Assembly: GCF_051195235.1 (NCBI RefSeq)
Contig: NZ_JBNFZM010000007.1
Location: 136,323-200,322 of the forward strand
Length of the DNA: 64,000 nucleotides
Direction of reading: 5' to 3'
Source: Tateyamaria sp947503385
GTDB lineage: Bacteria > Pseudomonadota > Alphaproteobacteria > Rhodobacterales > Rhodobacteraceae
Shown piece by piece: positions 19,203 through 28,749 of this stretch. A program made the position numbers and the translations under genes. The notes below the pieces were generated by a model. The model was not told the DNA's origin. It saw nothing but the letters and a program-made list of their open reading frames with translations, and searched no databases. The first letter of the stretch is position 1, and each line of letters begins with the position of its first letter.

Positions 19203-20426
19203 ATGAGCAGCGCGCATCCAAAAACCGTGTCACGCCGCCGGGTGTTCTACATTCCCGGCTACGACCCGATTCACCCCCGCCGATACCGCGAGCTTTATCG
19301 CAAGGAAGGGGTCGCACAGGCGGCCATATCCGGCTACGAACTGGCGCTGACACCCGCGCCAAAGGGCGCGCATTACGGTTGGCAGGTGGCAGCACGCATT
19401 GACGACGCGCAAACCCATGCCGACGTCGAGGTTCTGGTCTGGTCCGATATCGTCCGTGACAGCATGGATGCGTCGATCCCCGGCACCTATCTGCAACTTG
19501 TGCGCACCGCATGGACCTATATCGCGTCGGGCGCGCTACGCCGCCTGATGCGCCTGCGCAAGGGGCCGGTGATTGCCGCCCTTTACCCGGTGGGCATGTT
19601 GGTGGGCCAGTTGCTGTTGGCGGTTCTGCTATGGGCGCTGATCTGGCGCCTTGGGGACACGATCTGGCCCGGTGTCGGATCATGGTTGGGCAGCGGCGGG
19701 GGGGCGGTGGCCTTTGTCAGCTTGCTGCGCTGGTTCAAATCCAAGGACGGCCGGTTTTTTGCCTACTACCTGATGCACGACTACGCCTATTCGGCAGCCT
19801 CGCGTGGTGCGAACCCGGACGCGTTGGAGGCGCGGATGCGCAGCTTTGGCGACAGCATTGCCGAAGCGATGCAGGACGATGTCGACGAGGTGCTGGTGGT
19901 TGGCCATTCCTCTGGCGCGCATCTGGCCGTGTCCATCCTTGCCGACCTGATCCGCGAGGGCCGGGTGCCCGCGACCGGTCCTGCGCTTGGGTTCCTGTCG
20001 TTGGGGCAGGTTGTGCCCATGGTGTCCTTTTTGCCCGAGGCGCACCGCCTGCGGGCTGACTTGCAATACCTGTCGATGCGCGACGAACTGACATGGGTGG
20101 ATGTCACAGCGCCCGGCGATGGCTGTGCCTTTGCGCTGTGTGATCCTGTGGCCGTCTCTGGCGTGGCACCCGAGGGCAAACGCTGGCCGCTGGTCTTTTC
20201 CGCCGCCTTCACCCAGACCCTCAGCCCGGAGCGGTGGAAGGAATTGCGCTGGCGCTTTTTTCGTCTGCATTTCCAGTACCTGTGCGCCTTTGACCGGCCC
20301 AAGGATTATGACTATTTCCAGATCACCGCAGGGCCTGTTACCTTGGCGGACCGCTATGCGGATCGCCGGCCCTCCAAATCCCGGATCGACATTCCTGTGT
20401 CCAAATACACCTCGGTTGCGGTATGA
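19203..20426 (+). CDS. Membrane-associated alpha/beta-fold serine hydrolase
   Basis: 407 residues. YIPGYDPIHPRRYRELY at the N-terminus is the oxyanion-hole region; the nucleophile is Ser236 in the elbow VVGHSSGAHLA. Two hydrophobic segments (about 122-150 and 160-177) lie between, so it is probably anchored in the inner membrane. The substrate is unknown; a lipid or ester is plausible. AAGGTG precedes the ATG at 19203. Its TGA overlaps the start of the P450 gene (ATGA), so both are probably used together. Confidence 0.75.
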   Translation: MSSAHPKTVSRRRVFYIPGYDPIHPRRYRELYRKEGVAQAAISGYELALTPAPKGAHYGWQVAARIDDAQTHADVEVLVWSDIVRDSMDASIPGTYLQLVRTAWTYIASGALRRLMRLRKGPVIAALYPVGMLVGQLLLAVLLWALIWRLGDTIWPGVGSWLGSGGGAVAFVSLLRWFKSKDGRFFAYYLMHDYAYSAASRGANPDALEARMRSFGDSIAEAMQDDVDEVLVVGHSSGAHLAVSILADLIREGRVPATGPALGFLSLGQVVPMVSFLPEAHRLRADLQYLSMRDELTWVDVTAPGDGCAFALCDPVAVSGVAPEGKRWPLVFSAAFTQTLSPERWKELRWRFFRLHFQYLCAFDRPKDYDYFQITAGPVTLADRYADRRPSKSRIDIPVSKYTSVAV

Positions 20427-21769
20427 CACCGCCCAAACCGCCCAGCAGGCCGGACCGCGTGTCGCTGTGGCGGTACATGCGGCTGTTTCGACAGGACATA
20501 TTGTCGGCACAACCCGAGCGTCTCTACCGCGCATGGATGGCCGAGTTCCGCACTCCGTTTTTTCGCAGCTACCTGATGAACCAGCCCGCGTTGGTCAAAA
20601 CCGTGCTCAGGGAACGGCCCAAGGACTTCCCCAAATCCGACCGGATCAGCGAGGGGCTGCGGCCGTTGCTGGGCAATTCCGTCTTTTTGACCAACGGCGC
20701 GCAATGGGAGCGGCAGCGTCGTATCATCGACCCCGCCTTTGAGGGCGGTCGCCTGCGCGAGACGTTCCCGGCCATGTGGGACGCCTCCGAAGCGGCAGCG
20801 GCACGTTTGCCAGAGGGGCCGACAGAAATTGAGGCCCAGATCAGCCATGCCGCCGCTGATGTGATTTTTCGGACGCTCTTTTCCTTGCCGATTGAGGATG
20901 AATTGGCGGGGGCCGTTTTTCACGCGTTCCGCGCCTATCAGCGCAGCCAGCCGATCCTGAACCTTGCCGCTTTTGTCCCGCTGCCGGCGTGGCTGCCGCG
21001 TGGGTTTCGGCGGAACACGCGCGCCACTGCGGCTGAGATCCGCAGGCTGATCACCCAACTGGTCGAGCGGCGCGCGGCGGAAATCGCGGATGGCACCGCG
21101 CCGGATGATTTGGCGACCAAGATCATGACGACCGTCGATCCCGAAACCGGCGAGACCTTTGACGCCGAAGAGATGGTGGATCAGGTCGCGATCTTCTTTC
21201 TCGCAGGGCACGAAACCAGTGCCTCTGCGCTGGCATGGGCGCTCTACCTTGTGGCGTGTTTTCCAGAGTGGCAAGACCGCATCGCGACAGAGGCGCAAGC
21301 TCTGGACACCTGCGAATTCAGCGTGATGTCCAAACTGCCCGTGGCGCGGGACGTGTTTCGTGAAACCCTGCGACTTTATCCTCCGGTGCCGATGATGGTG
21401 CGGGAAACGACATGCCCCGAAACATTCCGGGATCGCGACGTGCCCAAGGGCGCGCAGGTCGTCATCAGCCCGTGGCACCTGCATCGCCACACGCGTCTTT
21501 GGGATCAGCCTGACGACTTTGACCCGGGCCGTTGGCAGACCGAAAACGGCAAAAGCTGTATGCGTGATGCGTTCATTCCGTTCTCGGCCGGGGCGCGGGT
21601 CTGCACCGGCGCGGGCTTTGCGATGGTCGAAGGGCCACTGATTCTGGCGCGTCTTTTGCGCGATCACGTGGTTTTGCCCGTGCCTGACCGTGTCCCGGTG
21701 CCTGTTGCACACCTCACAGTGCGCGCCAAAGACGGCATCTGGTTAGAAATCCGCAAACGTCAGCGCTAA
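20423..21769 (+). CDS. Cytochrome P450
   Basis: 448 residues. The heme ligand is Cys394 in PFSAGARVCTGAG; the I-helix oxygen motif is FLAGHETSA and the ExxR motif is in FRETLRLYPPVP. The general pattern is like CYP4/CYP102-type fatty-acid hydroxylases rather than camphor-type P450s, but the substrate cannot be told. No ferredoxin or reductase gene is adjacent. It is translationally coupled to the hydrolase before it (ATGA), which suggests a shared lipid-like or ester substrate; that is inference. Confidence 0.92.
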   Translation: MTPPKPPSRPDRVSLWRYMRLFRQDILSAQPERLYRAWMAEFRTPFFRSYLMNQPALVKTVLRERPKDFPKSDRISEGLRPLLGNSVFLTNGAQWERQRRIIDPAFEGGRLRETFPAMWDASEAAAARLPEGPTEIEAQISHAAADVIFRTLFSLPIEDELAGAVFHAFRAYQRSQPILNLAAFVPLPAWLPRGFRRNTRATAAEIRRLITQLVERRAAEIADGTAPDDLATKIMTTVDPETGETFDAEEMVDQVAIFFLAGHETSASALAWALYLVACFPEWQDRIATEAQALDTCEFSVMSKLPVARDVFRETLRLYPPVPMMVRETTCPETFRDRDVPKGAQVVISPWHLHRHTRLWDQPDDFDPGRWQTENGKSCMRDAFIPFSAGARVCTGAGFAMVEGPLILARLLRDHVVLPVPDRVPVPVAHLTVRAKDGIWLEIRKRQR

Positions 21770-21849
21770 CACCGCGTCTGCGGGATTAACCGGGGGTGTT
21801 GAATGGGTTAGGAGGGTCGCAACAACCCCCGACGTCCAAGGAGTACCTG

Positions 21850-22743
21850 ATGTCCGATTTTGCCAAGATGCGCGCTCAAATGGAGCAAGGGGCAGGCTTT
21901 ATCGCTGCGCTCGACCAATCGGGCGGGTCCACACCCAAGGCCCTCGCGCTGTACGGTGTTATGCCAGAGGATTATTCCGGCGACGAAGAGATGTTTGCAG
22001 AAATGCAGAAAATGCGGGCGCGCATCATCGAGAGTCCGGATTTCACTGGCGACAAGGTGATTGGCGCGATCCTGTTCGAAAAGACAATCCATGAACGGAT
22101 CGGGGATACGCCGGTTGCGACGCATCTGTGGAAAACGCGCGGCGTTGTGCCGTTTCTGAAGATCGACAAGGGCCTTGAGGACGAGGCGCAGGGCGTGCAA
22201 TTGCTGAAACCCATGCCCGGCCTCGCCGCGCGGTTGGCAGAGGCGCGTGACATGGGCATCTTTGGCACCAAGGAGCGTTCGGTGATCCAGTCCGCCAACG
22301 CGGACGGCATCGCCGCCATTGCTGAAAATCAGTTCGATGTTGCCCACGAGGTGCTGGCGGCCGGTCTGGTGCCGATCATCGAACCCGAGATCAACATTCA
22401 TTCCGACACCAAGGCCGCGTGCGAAGATATGCTGGCAGATGCGCTGATGGCGCATATCGAAAAACTGTCGGCGGATCAAAACGTGATCCTCAAGCTGACC
22501 TTGCCGGATGTGCCGTGCCGTTACGACGCGCTGGCAGATCATCCGCGCGTGTTGCGCGTGGTGGCACTGTCGGGGGGGTATTCGACGGATGAGGCAAGCG
22601 CGAAACTGGCACAGAACCACAAGATGATCGCCAGCTTTAGCCGTGCCCTGACCGAAGGGCTGCGCCGCGACATGGACGATGCAGGGTTCGTGGCGGCCTT
22701 GGGTAAGAATATCGACCAGATTTACAACGCGTCGATCAGCTAA
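21850..22743 (+). CDS. Fructose-bisphosphate aldolase, class I
   Basis: 297 residues, matching the short bacterial class I aldolases. It splits fructose 1,6-bisphosphate by a Schiff-base mechanism. IAALDQSGGSTPKAL is the conserved N-terminal substrate loop; KTRGVVPFLKIDKGL and NVILKLTLPDVP contain the active-site lysines; VVALSGGYSTDEA is the phosphate site. AAGGAG six bases before ATG 21850 decides the start. It stands alone as a transcription unit. Confidence 0.93.
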   Translation: MSDFAKMRAQMEQGAGFIAALDQSGGSTPKALALYGVMPEDYSGDEEMFAEMQKMRARIIESPDFTGDKVIGAILFEKTIHERIGDTPVATHLWKTRGVVPFLKIDKGLEDEAQGVQLLKPMPGLAARLAEARDMGIFGTKERSVIQSANADGIAAIAENQFDVAHEVLAAGLVPIIEPEINIHSDTKAACEDMLADALMAHIEKLSADQNVILKLTLPDVPCRYDALADHPRVLRVVALSGGYSTDEASAKLAQNHKMIASFSRALTEGLRRDMDDAGFVAALGKNIDQIYNASIS

Positions 22744-22839
22744 GCGATTGCCAAACGCATGTCTGGCCGGGGCGCATGGTGTTTTCCGGCCAGCCGTCGC
22801 GGTTGGATCATCTGTGTGGGTCGAAGATGTCGGGACCGC

Positions 22840-23070
22840 TTATGCCTTCGTGCCCCGCGCACGCACCCGGCGCAGTACGAATACACGTATGGCCGAAGCG
22901 AGGCCAACATCGGCGCCGCGGGTTACATCAATTTCAGCGGCCAAAGCATTGATTGGTAAGCCGTCTTCGGCAGCAATTTCGCGGAACGCGTCCCAAAATT
23001 CAGGCTCGAGCGATACGCTGGTCCGGTGCCCCTTGAGGGTCAGGGAGTGTTTTTCGGGGCGACCGCTCAC
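22840..23070 (-). CDS. Ribbon-helix-helix domain protein
   Basis: 76 residues. The core RTSVSLEPEFWDAFREIAAEDGLPINALAAEID fits the ribbon-helix-helix fold (a strand followed by two helices) of small DNA-binding repressors. The tail is basic (VLRRVRARGTKA). Its start overlaps the stop of the 55-residue gene before it, and the order fumC-DUF4169-small gene-this gene is one that recurs in Rhodobacteraceae. Target unknown. Confidence 0.75.
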   Translation of the reverse strand: MSGRPEKHSLTLKGHRTSVSLEPEFWDAFREIAAEDGLPINALAAEIDVTRGADVGLASAIRVFVLRRVRARGTKA

Positions 23071-23234
23071 TGGTCAGGCAGGAAACGGCGCGCGGGGTCA
23101 AGCTCTGCAACCCGCGCATAGGTGTTCAGAACCCGCGCCAAAGCGCCCTGATTGGCACGCAGATAGCGGCGCGCCCGGCGCAATGCACGGATCCGCTGTT
23201 TTTGAGCCTGATCGGCGGCATTGGGTTGCGTCAT
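23067..23234 (-). CDS. Small conserved basic protein, function unknown
   Basis: 55 residues: TQPNAADQAQKQRIRALRR, then helix-forming RYLRANQGALARVLNTYARV. I recognise no family. The ATG at 23234 gives a compact gene whose TGA overlaps the next start (ATGA), which supports that it is real. The longer open frame upstream is antisense shadow. Co-transcribed with the RHH gene. Confidence 0.6.
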   Translation of the reverse strand: MTQPNAADQAQKQRIRALRRARRYLRANQGALARVLNTYARVAELDPARRFLPDQ

Positions 23235-23277
23235 CGAAACACCTGTCACTGTCACGGTCCAAGCGAATACAGACAAT

Positions 23278-23490
23278 TTATGGCTTTTCGGAGCCGTCAT
23301 CTGCGCCTTTGCGCGGCATCTCAAGGGCTTGGCCATCCAATTTTCGCGCCTCGCGGGCATTTTCAACCTGAGCGGAGCGTTTGTCTGCTTTCGTCAATCC
23401 GAACGTCACCGCATTGGCGTCAGCGCGCGCCTTGTTCTCGGCGCGCGCGCGGGCCTTGCGGGCCTTGTTCAGATTGATGGGCGTGCTCAC
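23278..23490 (-). CDS. DUF4169 family protein
   Basis: 70 residues, strongly basic: STPINLNKARKARARAENK, then ANAVTFGLTKADK and HLRL-free tail DGQALEMPRKGAD. This matches the small DUF4169 proteins of alphaproteobacteria, of unknown role. It starts with GTG, which overlaps the fumC stop (GTGA), so its translation depends on fumC. Confidence 0.8.
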   Translation of the reverse strand: MSTPINLNKARKARARAENKARADANAVTFGLTKADKRSAQVENAREARKLDGQALEMPRKGADDGSEKP

Positions 23491-24878
23491 TTGGGTCCGA
23501 TCATGTTTTCGGGGCGCACGACCTCATTGAACCGCTCTTCGGTGACAAATCCCATCTTCACCGCTTCCTCGATCAGGGTGGTGCCGTTCTTGTGCGCGGT
23601 CTTGGCAACTTTGGTGGCGTTGTCATAGCCGATCTCGGGGGCCAACGCGGTGACCAGCATAAGTGACTCGCGCATCAGCTTGTCGATACGCACCTCATCC
23701 GCCTGCAACCCGTCCACAAGGTTGTCTGTAAACGCCACAGAGGCGTCGCCGATCAGCTGCATGGATTGCAACACGTTGTACACCATCATGGGTTTGTAGA
23801 CGTTCAGCTCGAAATGACCCTGCGACCCGGCAAATCCGACGGCGGCATCGTTCCCCATCACGTGGGCGCAAACCTGTGTCAGCGCCTCGCACTGCGTCGG
23901 GTTCACTTTGCCCGGCATGATGGACGAGCCGGGTTCGTTCTCAGGCAACATCAATTCGCCCAGACCACACCGCGGGCCGGAGCCCAGCAGCCGGATGTCG
24001 TTGGCAATCTTGAACAGGGATGCTGCAACCGTCTTTAGCGCGCCCGACATTTCGACCATGGCGTCGTGGGCGGCCAGCGCTTCGAATTTGTTGGGGGCGG
24101 TGACAAAGGGCAGGCCGGTGATGTCGGCCATATGGCCTGCCACCGCCTCGGCCCAGCCGTGTTGTGTATTCAGCCCGGTGCCAACGGCGGTGCCGCCTTG
24201 GGCCAGTTCATAGATGCGGGGCAGGGCGCCCTCGACCCGGGCGATGCCCATGGCGACCTGATGCGCATAGCCGGAAAACTCCTGACCCAGTGTCAGCGGA
24301 GTGGCGTCCTGCGTATGCGTGCGCCCGATTTTGATGATGTCCTTGAACGCCTCTGCCTTGGCCGCCAAGGCCGCGTGCAGCTTGCGCAATCCCGGCAGCA
24401 ACACGTCCCGCGCGGTCATCGCGGTCGAGATGTGCATAGCGGTGGGAAAGGTGTCATTCGATGACTGTCCCATATTGCAGTGATCGTTCGGATGGACCGG
24501 ATCCTTGGAACCGATCACACCACCCAGCAATTCAATGGCGCGGTTCGCAATCACCTCGTTGGCGTTCATGTTGGACTGTGTGCCCGAACCTGTTTGCCAG
24601 ACCACCAGCGGAAAATTGTCGTCGAGCTTGCCGTCGATAACCTCGCCCGCGGCCTCGACTATTGCGTCTGCCAGACGCGCATCCAGCGTGCCCTGGGCCT
24701 TGTTCTGCATCGCACACGCCTTTTTGATCACGCCAAGCGCGCGCACAACCGGCACAGGCTGCTTTTCCCAGCCGATGGGAAAGTTCATGATCGACCGCTG
24801 GGTCTGGGCGCCCCAATACTTGTCGGAAGGCACCTCCAGCGGGCCAAAGCTGTCGGTTTCGGTGCGCGTGTCGGCCAT
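23487..24878 (-). CDS. fumC: Fumarate hydratase, class II
   Basis: 463 residues, the usual length. It converts fumarate to malate in the TCA cycle without an iron-sulfur cluster. Family signature GSSIMPGKVNPTQCEAL is the mobile catalytic loop; SSNDTFPTAMH and GRTHTQDATPLTLGQE form other parts of the active site. Followed by three coupled small genes on the same strand (DUF4169, a 55-residue protein, RHH). Confidence 0.97.
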   Translation of the reverse strand: MADTRTETDSFGPLEVPSDKYWGAQTQRSIMNFPIGWEKQPVPVVRALGVIKKACAMQNKAQGTLDARLADAIVEAAGEVIDGKLDDNFPLVVWQTGSGTQSNMNANEVIANRAIELLGGVIGSKDPVHPNDHCNMGQSSNDTFPTAMHISTAMTARDVLLPGLRKLHAALAAKAEAFKDIIKIGRTHTQDATPLTLGQEFSGYAHQVAMGIARVEGALPRIYELAQGGTAVGTGLNTQHGWAEAVAGHMADITGLPFVTAPNKFEALAAHDAMVEMSGALKTVAASLFKIANDIRLLGSGPRCGLGELMLPENEPGSSIMPGKVNPTQCEALTQVCAHVMGNDAAVGFAGSQGHFELNVYKPMMVYNVLQSMQLIGDASVAFTDNLVDGLQADEVRIDKLMRESLMLVTALAPEIGYDNATKVAKTAHKNGTTLIEEAVKMGFVTEERFNEVVRPENMIGPK

Positions 24879-25045
24879 TGGGCTCTCCTGCGATGTCAGT
24901 TCCGGTTGATTGCGTTTACCTGCGCCTGCCTGCGCTCACAAGCGGCAGCCATGTCGCGGTGGTTCAAATTGCGCGCAGCTAGTGCAAGACGCGGGCTGTC
25001 CCCCTATATAGAAAGGTGCATATGCCCGTTCAGAAGGACTGCCCC

Positions 25046-25594
25046 ATGATCCGCTCCCGCTTGTCGCCCGCGCTTTGCGTGGTGTTGATTGCCGCCCTGA
25101 TGGTGTGGACCAGCGTCGCGCGGGCGGAAATCGCCAAGTTTGCAGGCAGTTACGAAGGGTCGGCAGAGGTGACCGCGGCTGACGGCACCAAGATTCCACG
25201 CGACATGAGCGTCGACATATCGGAAACCAAGGAAGGGTTTCAGGTCAAATGGACCTCTGTGACGTATCGCAGCGACGGGCGGACCAAGGAAAAATCCTAC
25301 ACGATCGACTTTGTGCCCAGCGGGCGGGCAGCGGTTTATGCGGCGGCTCAGCAAAAGAATGTGTTTGGTCACCGTGTACAGCTAGACCCGATGAAGGGGG
25401 AACCGTATGTCTGGGCGCGCATTGATGGTGACACGCTGACGGTCTATTCGCTGTTTGTCAGCGAGGCGGGCGGGTACAGCCTTCAGCAATATGACCGGAC
25501 GCTTGCCGATGGCGGTCTCGACCTGCGGTTCCAGAACATCCGGGATGGTGAGATTTTGCGCGCGGTTGAGACGTTTTTGACCCGCATCGATTGA
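25046..25594 (+). CDS. Secreted protein of unknown function
   Basis: 182 residues with a Sec signal peptide (basic IRSRL, hydrophobic VVLIAALMVW, cleavage likely after SVARA). The mature protein looks like a small beta-barrel domain (FAGSYEGSAEV..., then DGDTLTVYSLFVSEAGGY). AGAAGGA eight bases before ATG 25046 supports the start. It converges with sspB with 5 bases between. No family recognised. Confidence 0.7.
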   Translation: MIRSRLSPALCVVLIAALMVWTSVARAEIAKFAGSYEGSAEVTAADGTKIPRDMSVDISETKEGFQVKWTSVTYRSDGRTKEKSYTIDFVPSGRAAVYAAAQQKNVFGHRVQLDPMKGEPYVWARIDGDTLTVYSLFVSEAGGYSLQQYDRTLADGGLDLRFQNIRDGEILRAVETFLTRID

Positions 25595-25599
25595 CGGGA

Positions 25600-26094
25600 T
25601 TATTTGCGGAAACTGTCCAGTGACACGACATCGGCGGGTTTGCCGCTGTCATCCTTGTCCTGACCGTCGGCCTCGGGTGTGGTGATGGCGCTGCTGGGCA
25701 GAATTTCGGGCGGCGCTGCGGGCGCATCCTCCTGATCGCTGTCCTGCGTCTCAAAGCGCAGACCAAATTCCACCGACGGGTCCACGAATGTCTTGATCGC
25801 GTCGTATGGAATATAGAGCGGCTCTGGTGCGTCGCCGAAATTCAGCGTCACGGCAAAGCCATCGGTCCCGACATCAAGATTGTCGTACCAGTGCTGCATC
25901 ACCACAGTCATTTCCCCCGGATAGCGGTCGCTCAGCCAATCGGCGAGTTCTGCGTCGGGGTGACTGGTGTCGAAGGTGATAAAGAAGTGGTGCGCGCCCG
26001 GTAGCCCGTTCTGCGACACGTCCGTCAGGACCTTGCGGATGAGGCCACGCATGGCCTCATGCATCAAATTGCCGTAATCAATGCCGCGGCTCAT
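25600..26094 (-). CDS. sspB: ClpXP adaptor SspB (alphaproteobacterial type)
   Basis: 164 residues. SspB binds ssrA-tagged proteins and brings them to ClpXP. The SspB fold is at residues 5-105 (YGNLMHEAMRGLIRKVL, then HHFFITFDTSHP, then ALTLNFG-like strand VTLNFGDAPEPLYIPY). A disordered linker rich in D/A/P follows, and the last residues (ADVVSLDSFRK) are the usual short tail that docks on ClpX. The tmRNA gene carrying the tag that it reads lies less than 3 kb away. Confidence 0.9.
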   Translation of the reverse strand: MSRGIDYGNLMHEAMRGLIRKVLTDVSQNGLPGAHHFFITFDTSHPDAELADWLSDRYPGEMTVVMQHWYDNLDVGTDGFAVTLNFGDAPEPLYIPYDAIKTFVDPSVEFGLRFETQDSDQEDAPAAPPEILPSSAITTPEADGQDKDDSGKPADVVSLDSFRK

Positions 26095-26170
26095 TTATAC
26101 TCTCCGCCATTTGGTTCTACCTTATCCCAATTTGCGGGCAAGGAAAGGGGCAGGCGGACAAATGGCGTGA

Positions 26171-27421
26171 TTATACCACCCCGACCATGCCAAGTGCCGC
26201 GCCACAGGTCGCCAGCACCGCGAGGCTCCAGAGCAGGCCAAGCCGGAACAACAGCATCAGGACCATCGCAAATGCGGTGAGGACGACGGCCCACAGGTCG
26301 ATGGACGCAAGCACCGGCACCGGGATTGGCAGCGCGTCACCGGTGCCGATCTGGCCAAAGATCACATGCAAGGCAAACCACACTGATAGGTTCAGGATCA
26401 CGCCCACAACAGCCGCCGTAATGGCCTGAAGGGCCGCCGCAAGGCGCGGGCGCGCCGCGATGTGGTCAAGGTAAGGGCCGGCGGCGAAAATCCATAGAAA
26501 ACAGGGGGTAAACGTAACCCACAGTGTCAGCGCCCCCGCCGCAATGGCCACGGGCAGGCCGCCTTGCGCGTATCCGGCCAGCAGGGCCACGAATTCGGTC
26601 ACAAGGATCAACGGGCCGGGCGTGGTTTCCGCCAGACCAAGCGCATCGATCATCTGACCCGTTTCGATCCAGCCATAGTTTTGCACGACCTCCTGCGTCA
26701 TATAGGCCAACACCGCGTAGGCGCCGCCAAAAGTGACCACAGCAAGTTTTGAGAAAAAGAGCCCGATTTGCAGCAGGAAAGGTTGCGCAAAAATCCAGCA
26801 CAGCAGCAGCGGCGCGGCCCAGATCGCGGCCCAGACCAGCACGGTGCGCACAGTCCCTTTTGGTCTGTCCGCAGGCGGGGCGGGCGCGTTGTGCGTTCGC
26901 GCAGTGACATACCCAAAGAGCCCGGCGGCCAGCACGATCAGCGGAAAGGGCAGGCCAAGCGCAAAAAGCGCGACAAAGGCCCCCCCGGCCAGCGCCCACG
27001 CCGCCGCACCAGTCAAGGCCTTGCGCGCCAGACGCAGCAGCGCTTGCAGCACGATAACAATCACCGCAGCCTTGATGCCCAGAAACGCTGCACGCACCAG
27101 CGGCAAATCCCCGTACCAGACATATCCCAGCGCCAGCGCGACGATCACCAGCGCGCCCGGCACCACAAACAGCAGTCCGGCCAGCAGCCCGCCCGCCGTG
27201 CCGCGCAAACGCCAGCCCGCGTAGGTGGCCAGTTGCATCGCTTCGGGGCCCGGCAGCAACATGCACAGCGACAGCGCGCGCAGATATTGCTGTTCGGTCA
27301 GCCATGCGTGGCGGGACACAAGGCTGTCATGCATCAACGCAATCTGCGCCGCTGGCCCACCAAAGGACAAAACGCCAATGCGGCCAAACACGCGGGTCAT
27401 TTCGGTCCAGCTCGGGGTCAT
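26171..27421 (-). CDS. chrA: Chromate transporter ChrA
   Basis: 416 residues, the long form with two homologous halves. Each half has a family motif: VLSFGGPAAQIALMHD with GPEAMQLATYAGW in the first, and VVTFGGAYAVLAYM with GLAETTPGPLILVTEF in the second. It exports chromate from the cytoplasm. Many hydrophobic segments throughout. Its start overlaps the stop of the rhodanese/ChrB-like gene (ATGA), so the two form one unit. The upstream open frame (from 27535) is shadow. Confidence 0.9.
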   Translation of the reverse strand: MTPSWTEMTRVFGRIGVLSFGGPAAQIALMHDSLVSRHAWLTEQQYLRALSLCMLLPGPEAMQLATYAGWRLRGTAGGLLAGLLFVVPGALVIVALALGYVWYGDLPLVRAAFLGIKAAVIVIVLQALLRLARKALTGAAAWALAGGAFVALFALGLPFPLIVLAAGLFGYVTARTHNAPAPPADRPKGTVRTVLVWAAIWAAPLLLCWIFAQPFLLQIGLFFSKLAVVTFGGAYAVLAYMTQEVVQNYGWIETGQMIDALGLAETTPGPLILVTEFVALLAGYAQGGLPVAIAAGALTLWVTFTPCFLWIFAAGPYLDHIAARPRLAAALQAITAAVVGVILNLSVWFALHVIFGQIGTGDALPIPVPVLASIDLWAVVLTAFAMVLMLLFRLGLLWSLAVLATCGAALGMVGVV

Positions 27422-28122
27422 GGTATGTCCTTTCGCAGGGCGGTCCACGCGGCGTCGATCACCGGCAGGGCGGCCAGTGCCGCGCTGTCGGGTGTGTTGT
27501 GCACTTTTTCCGGTGCGCGGAGCAATGCGGCCCATCCATCAGGCTGCGCGCGCGCCTCATTCATAAAGGTGTCGAGGGGGGCCCAATGCAGCCCCGCATC
27601 CGCCAGTATTGCTGCCGTGTCCTCTCCGGGCGGCACGTGAACCCCATCGAACCGGTCCGCGACAGCGGGGCCTGCATCCTCTGGCACCCAAAGGATATCC
27701 GCCATGGGCGCGATCCAGCGCCGGATGAGCCACACTGCCAGACAAGCGTTTGGCGTGCAGGGGGGCGACAGGACATAGGTCTGCGCCGCTTTGGTGTCGC
27801 GGATACGGGGCAGGCCAGCATCGCCCCAGCCAAGCACACCGCCCGCAAGGGCGTGGGCCGAATGGCCCAGGGCGCGCAGATGCGCCGCGACACCGATGCT
27901 GAGTTTCAGCCCCTTTTGGCAGATCACAACGGCCTCTTGCTCCGCGGCCATCCGGTCAGCCATGCGAGCGATATCGCGATGCGCAAACCGTTGCGCGCCG
28001 GGCAACCGCCAAGGGTCTGCTGCCACATCTTTGGGCACGCATACGTCGAACAGGGTGGGGGTATGCCCCGTGCCAAGTCGGGGCAGCAGAACATCTGCTG
28101 TTGTGAAAAGGGTCAGGTCCAT
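27418..28122 (-). CDS. Rhodanese plus ChrB-like chromate resistance protein
   Basis: 234 residues. The first half (to about 105) is a rhodanese-like domain with cysteine in VVICQKGLKLS; the loop does not match a standard CxxGxxR site exactly. The second half (about 110-234) resembles the C-terminal domain of ChrB (APMADILWVPEDAGP, then LDTFMNEARAQPDGWAALL). Such proteins accompany chrA and take part in chromate sensing or resistance. AAAGGATG before ATG 28122 supports the start. First gene of a coupled pair with chrA. Confidence 0.8.
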   Translation of the reverse strand: MDLTLFTTADVLLPRLGTGHTPTLFDVCVPKDVAADPWRLPGAQRFAHRDIARMADRMAAEQEAVVICQKGLKLSIGVAAHLRALGHSAHALAGGVLGWGDAGLPRIRDTKAAQTYVLSPPCTPNACLAVWLIRRWIAPMADILWVPEDAGPAVADRFDGVHVPPGEDTAAILADAGLHWAPLDTFMNEARAQPDGWAALLRAPEKVHNTPDSAALAALPVIDAAWTALRKDIP

Positions 28123-28241
28123 TTGAGCATCCTTTACGCCATGCAAAAGGATGCGACTTTGGGCCGGTATGACCTGATGGGGCAGTCGCATATGCCCCCG
28201 TATGCTGTTGTTAGCCGGGGCAGCGCGGCGCGGTCAAGCGA

Positions 28242-28670
28242 TCATCGCAGGCGGGTCCCTGTGAGACACAGCGCCAATGCATTTGGCGGCAGTTGCCCCA
28301 ATTGTTCGAAATAGCTGAGGAAGTCGAAGCTGTGGTAGACCTCAACCATCTTACGGCCTTCGAATTGCGCCATGATCTGGCCAAAGACATGGACAGGATC
28401 ACCGGTGTCGATCACATGGCTGCGCACCTCAACCAACGCCGCAATCCAGTCGCCCTGATCCATGACCTTGGCCAGTCGCACGTCGATTGGTCCCAATTGC
28501 GCGCGCATCAGTTGCACCAGTTCCGGCATATCAGTTGCGGACAGGGCCATGTCCGGCAGAATGCCGGTTGCGGTTGCGTCGGGCGAAAAAAATTCGGGGA
28601 TGGCGTCCATCTCACCCGCCGTCCAGATGCGGTCAAGCCATGCCTGCAAAATTTCGGGCTTATGTGGCAC
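28242..28670 (-). CDS. SnoaL/NTF2-like fold protein
   Basis: 142 residues. The pattern EILQAWLDRIWTAGEMDAIPEFFSPDA followed by a curved beta sheet (VHVFGQIMAQFEGRKMVEVYHSFDFLSYFEQLGQLP) is that of SnoaL-like polyketide-cyclase proteins, small barrels with varied or unknown activity. No catalytic residue can be assigned. It lies between the chromate genes and the tmRNA gene as a separate unit. Confidence 0.75.
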   Translation of the reverse strand: MPHKPEILQAWLDRIWTAGEMDAIPEFFSPDATATGILPDMALSATDMPELVQLMRAQLGPIDVRLAKVMDQGDWIAALVEVRSHVIDTGDPVHVFGQIMAQFEGRKMVEVYHSFDFLSYFEQLGQLPPNALALCLTGTRLR

Positions 28671-28749
28671 AGCGCGGTCCTTCCCATTGGCCGATACCGC
28701 ATCTTTAACCGCGTTGGGTTAATTCCAATTGAACAGCCCCTGTGTGCTG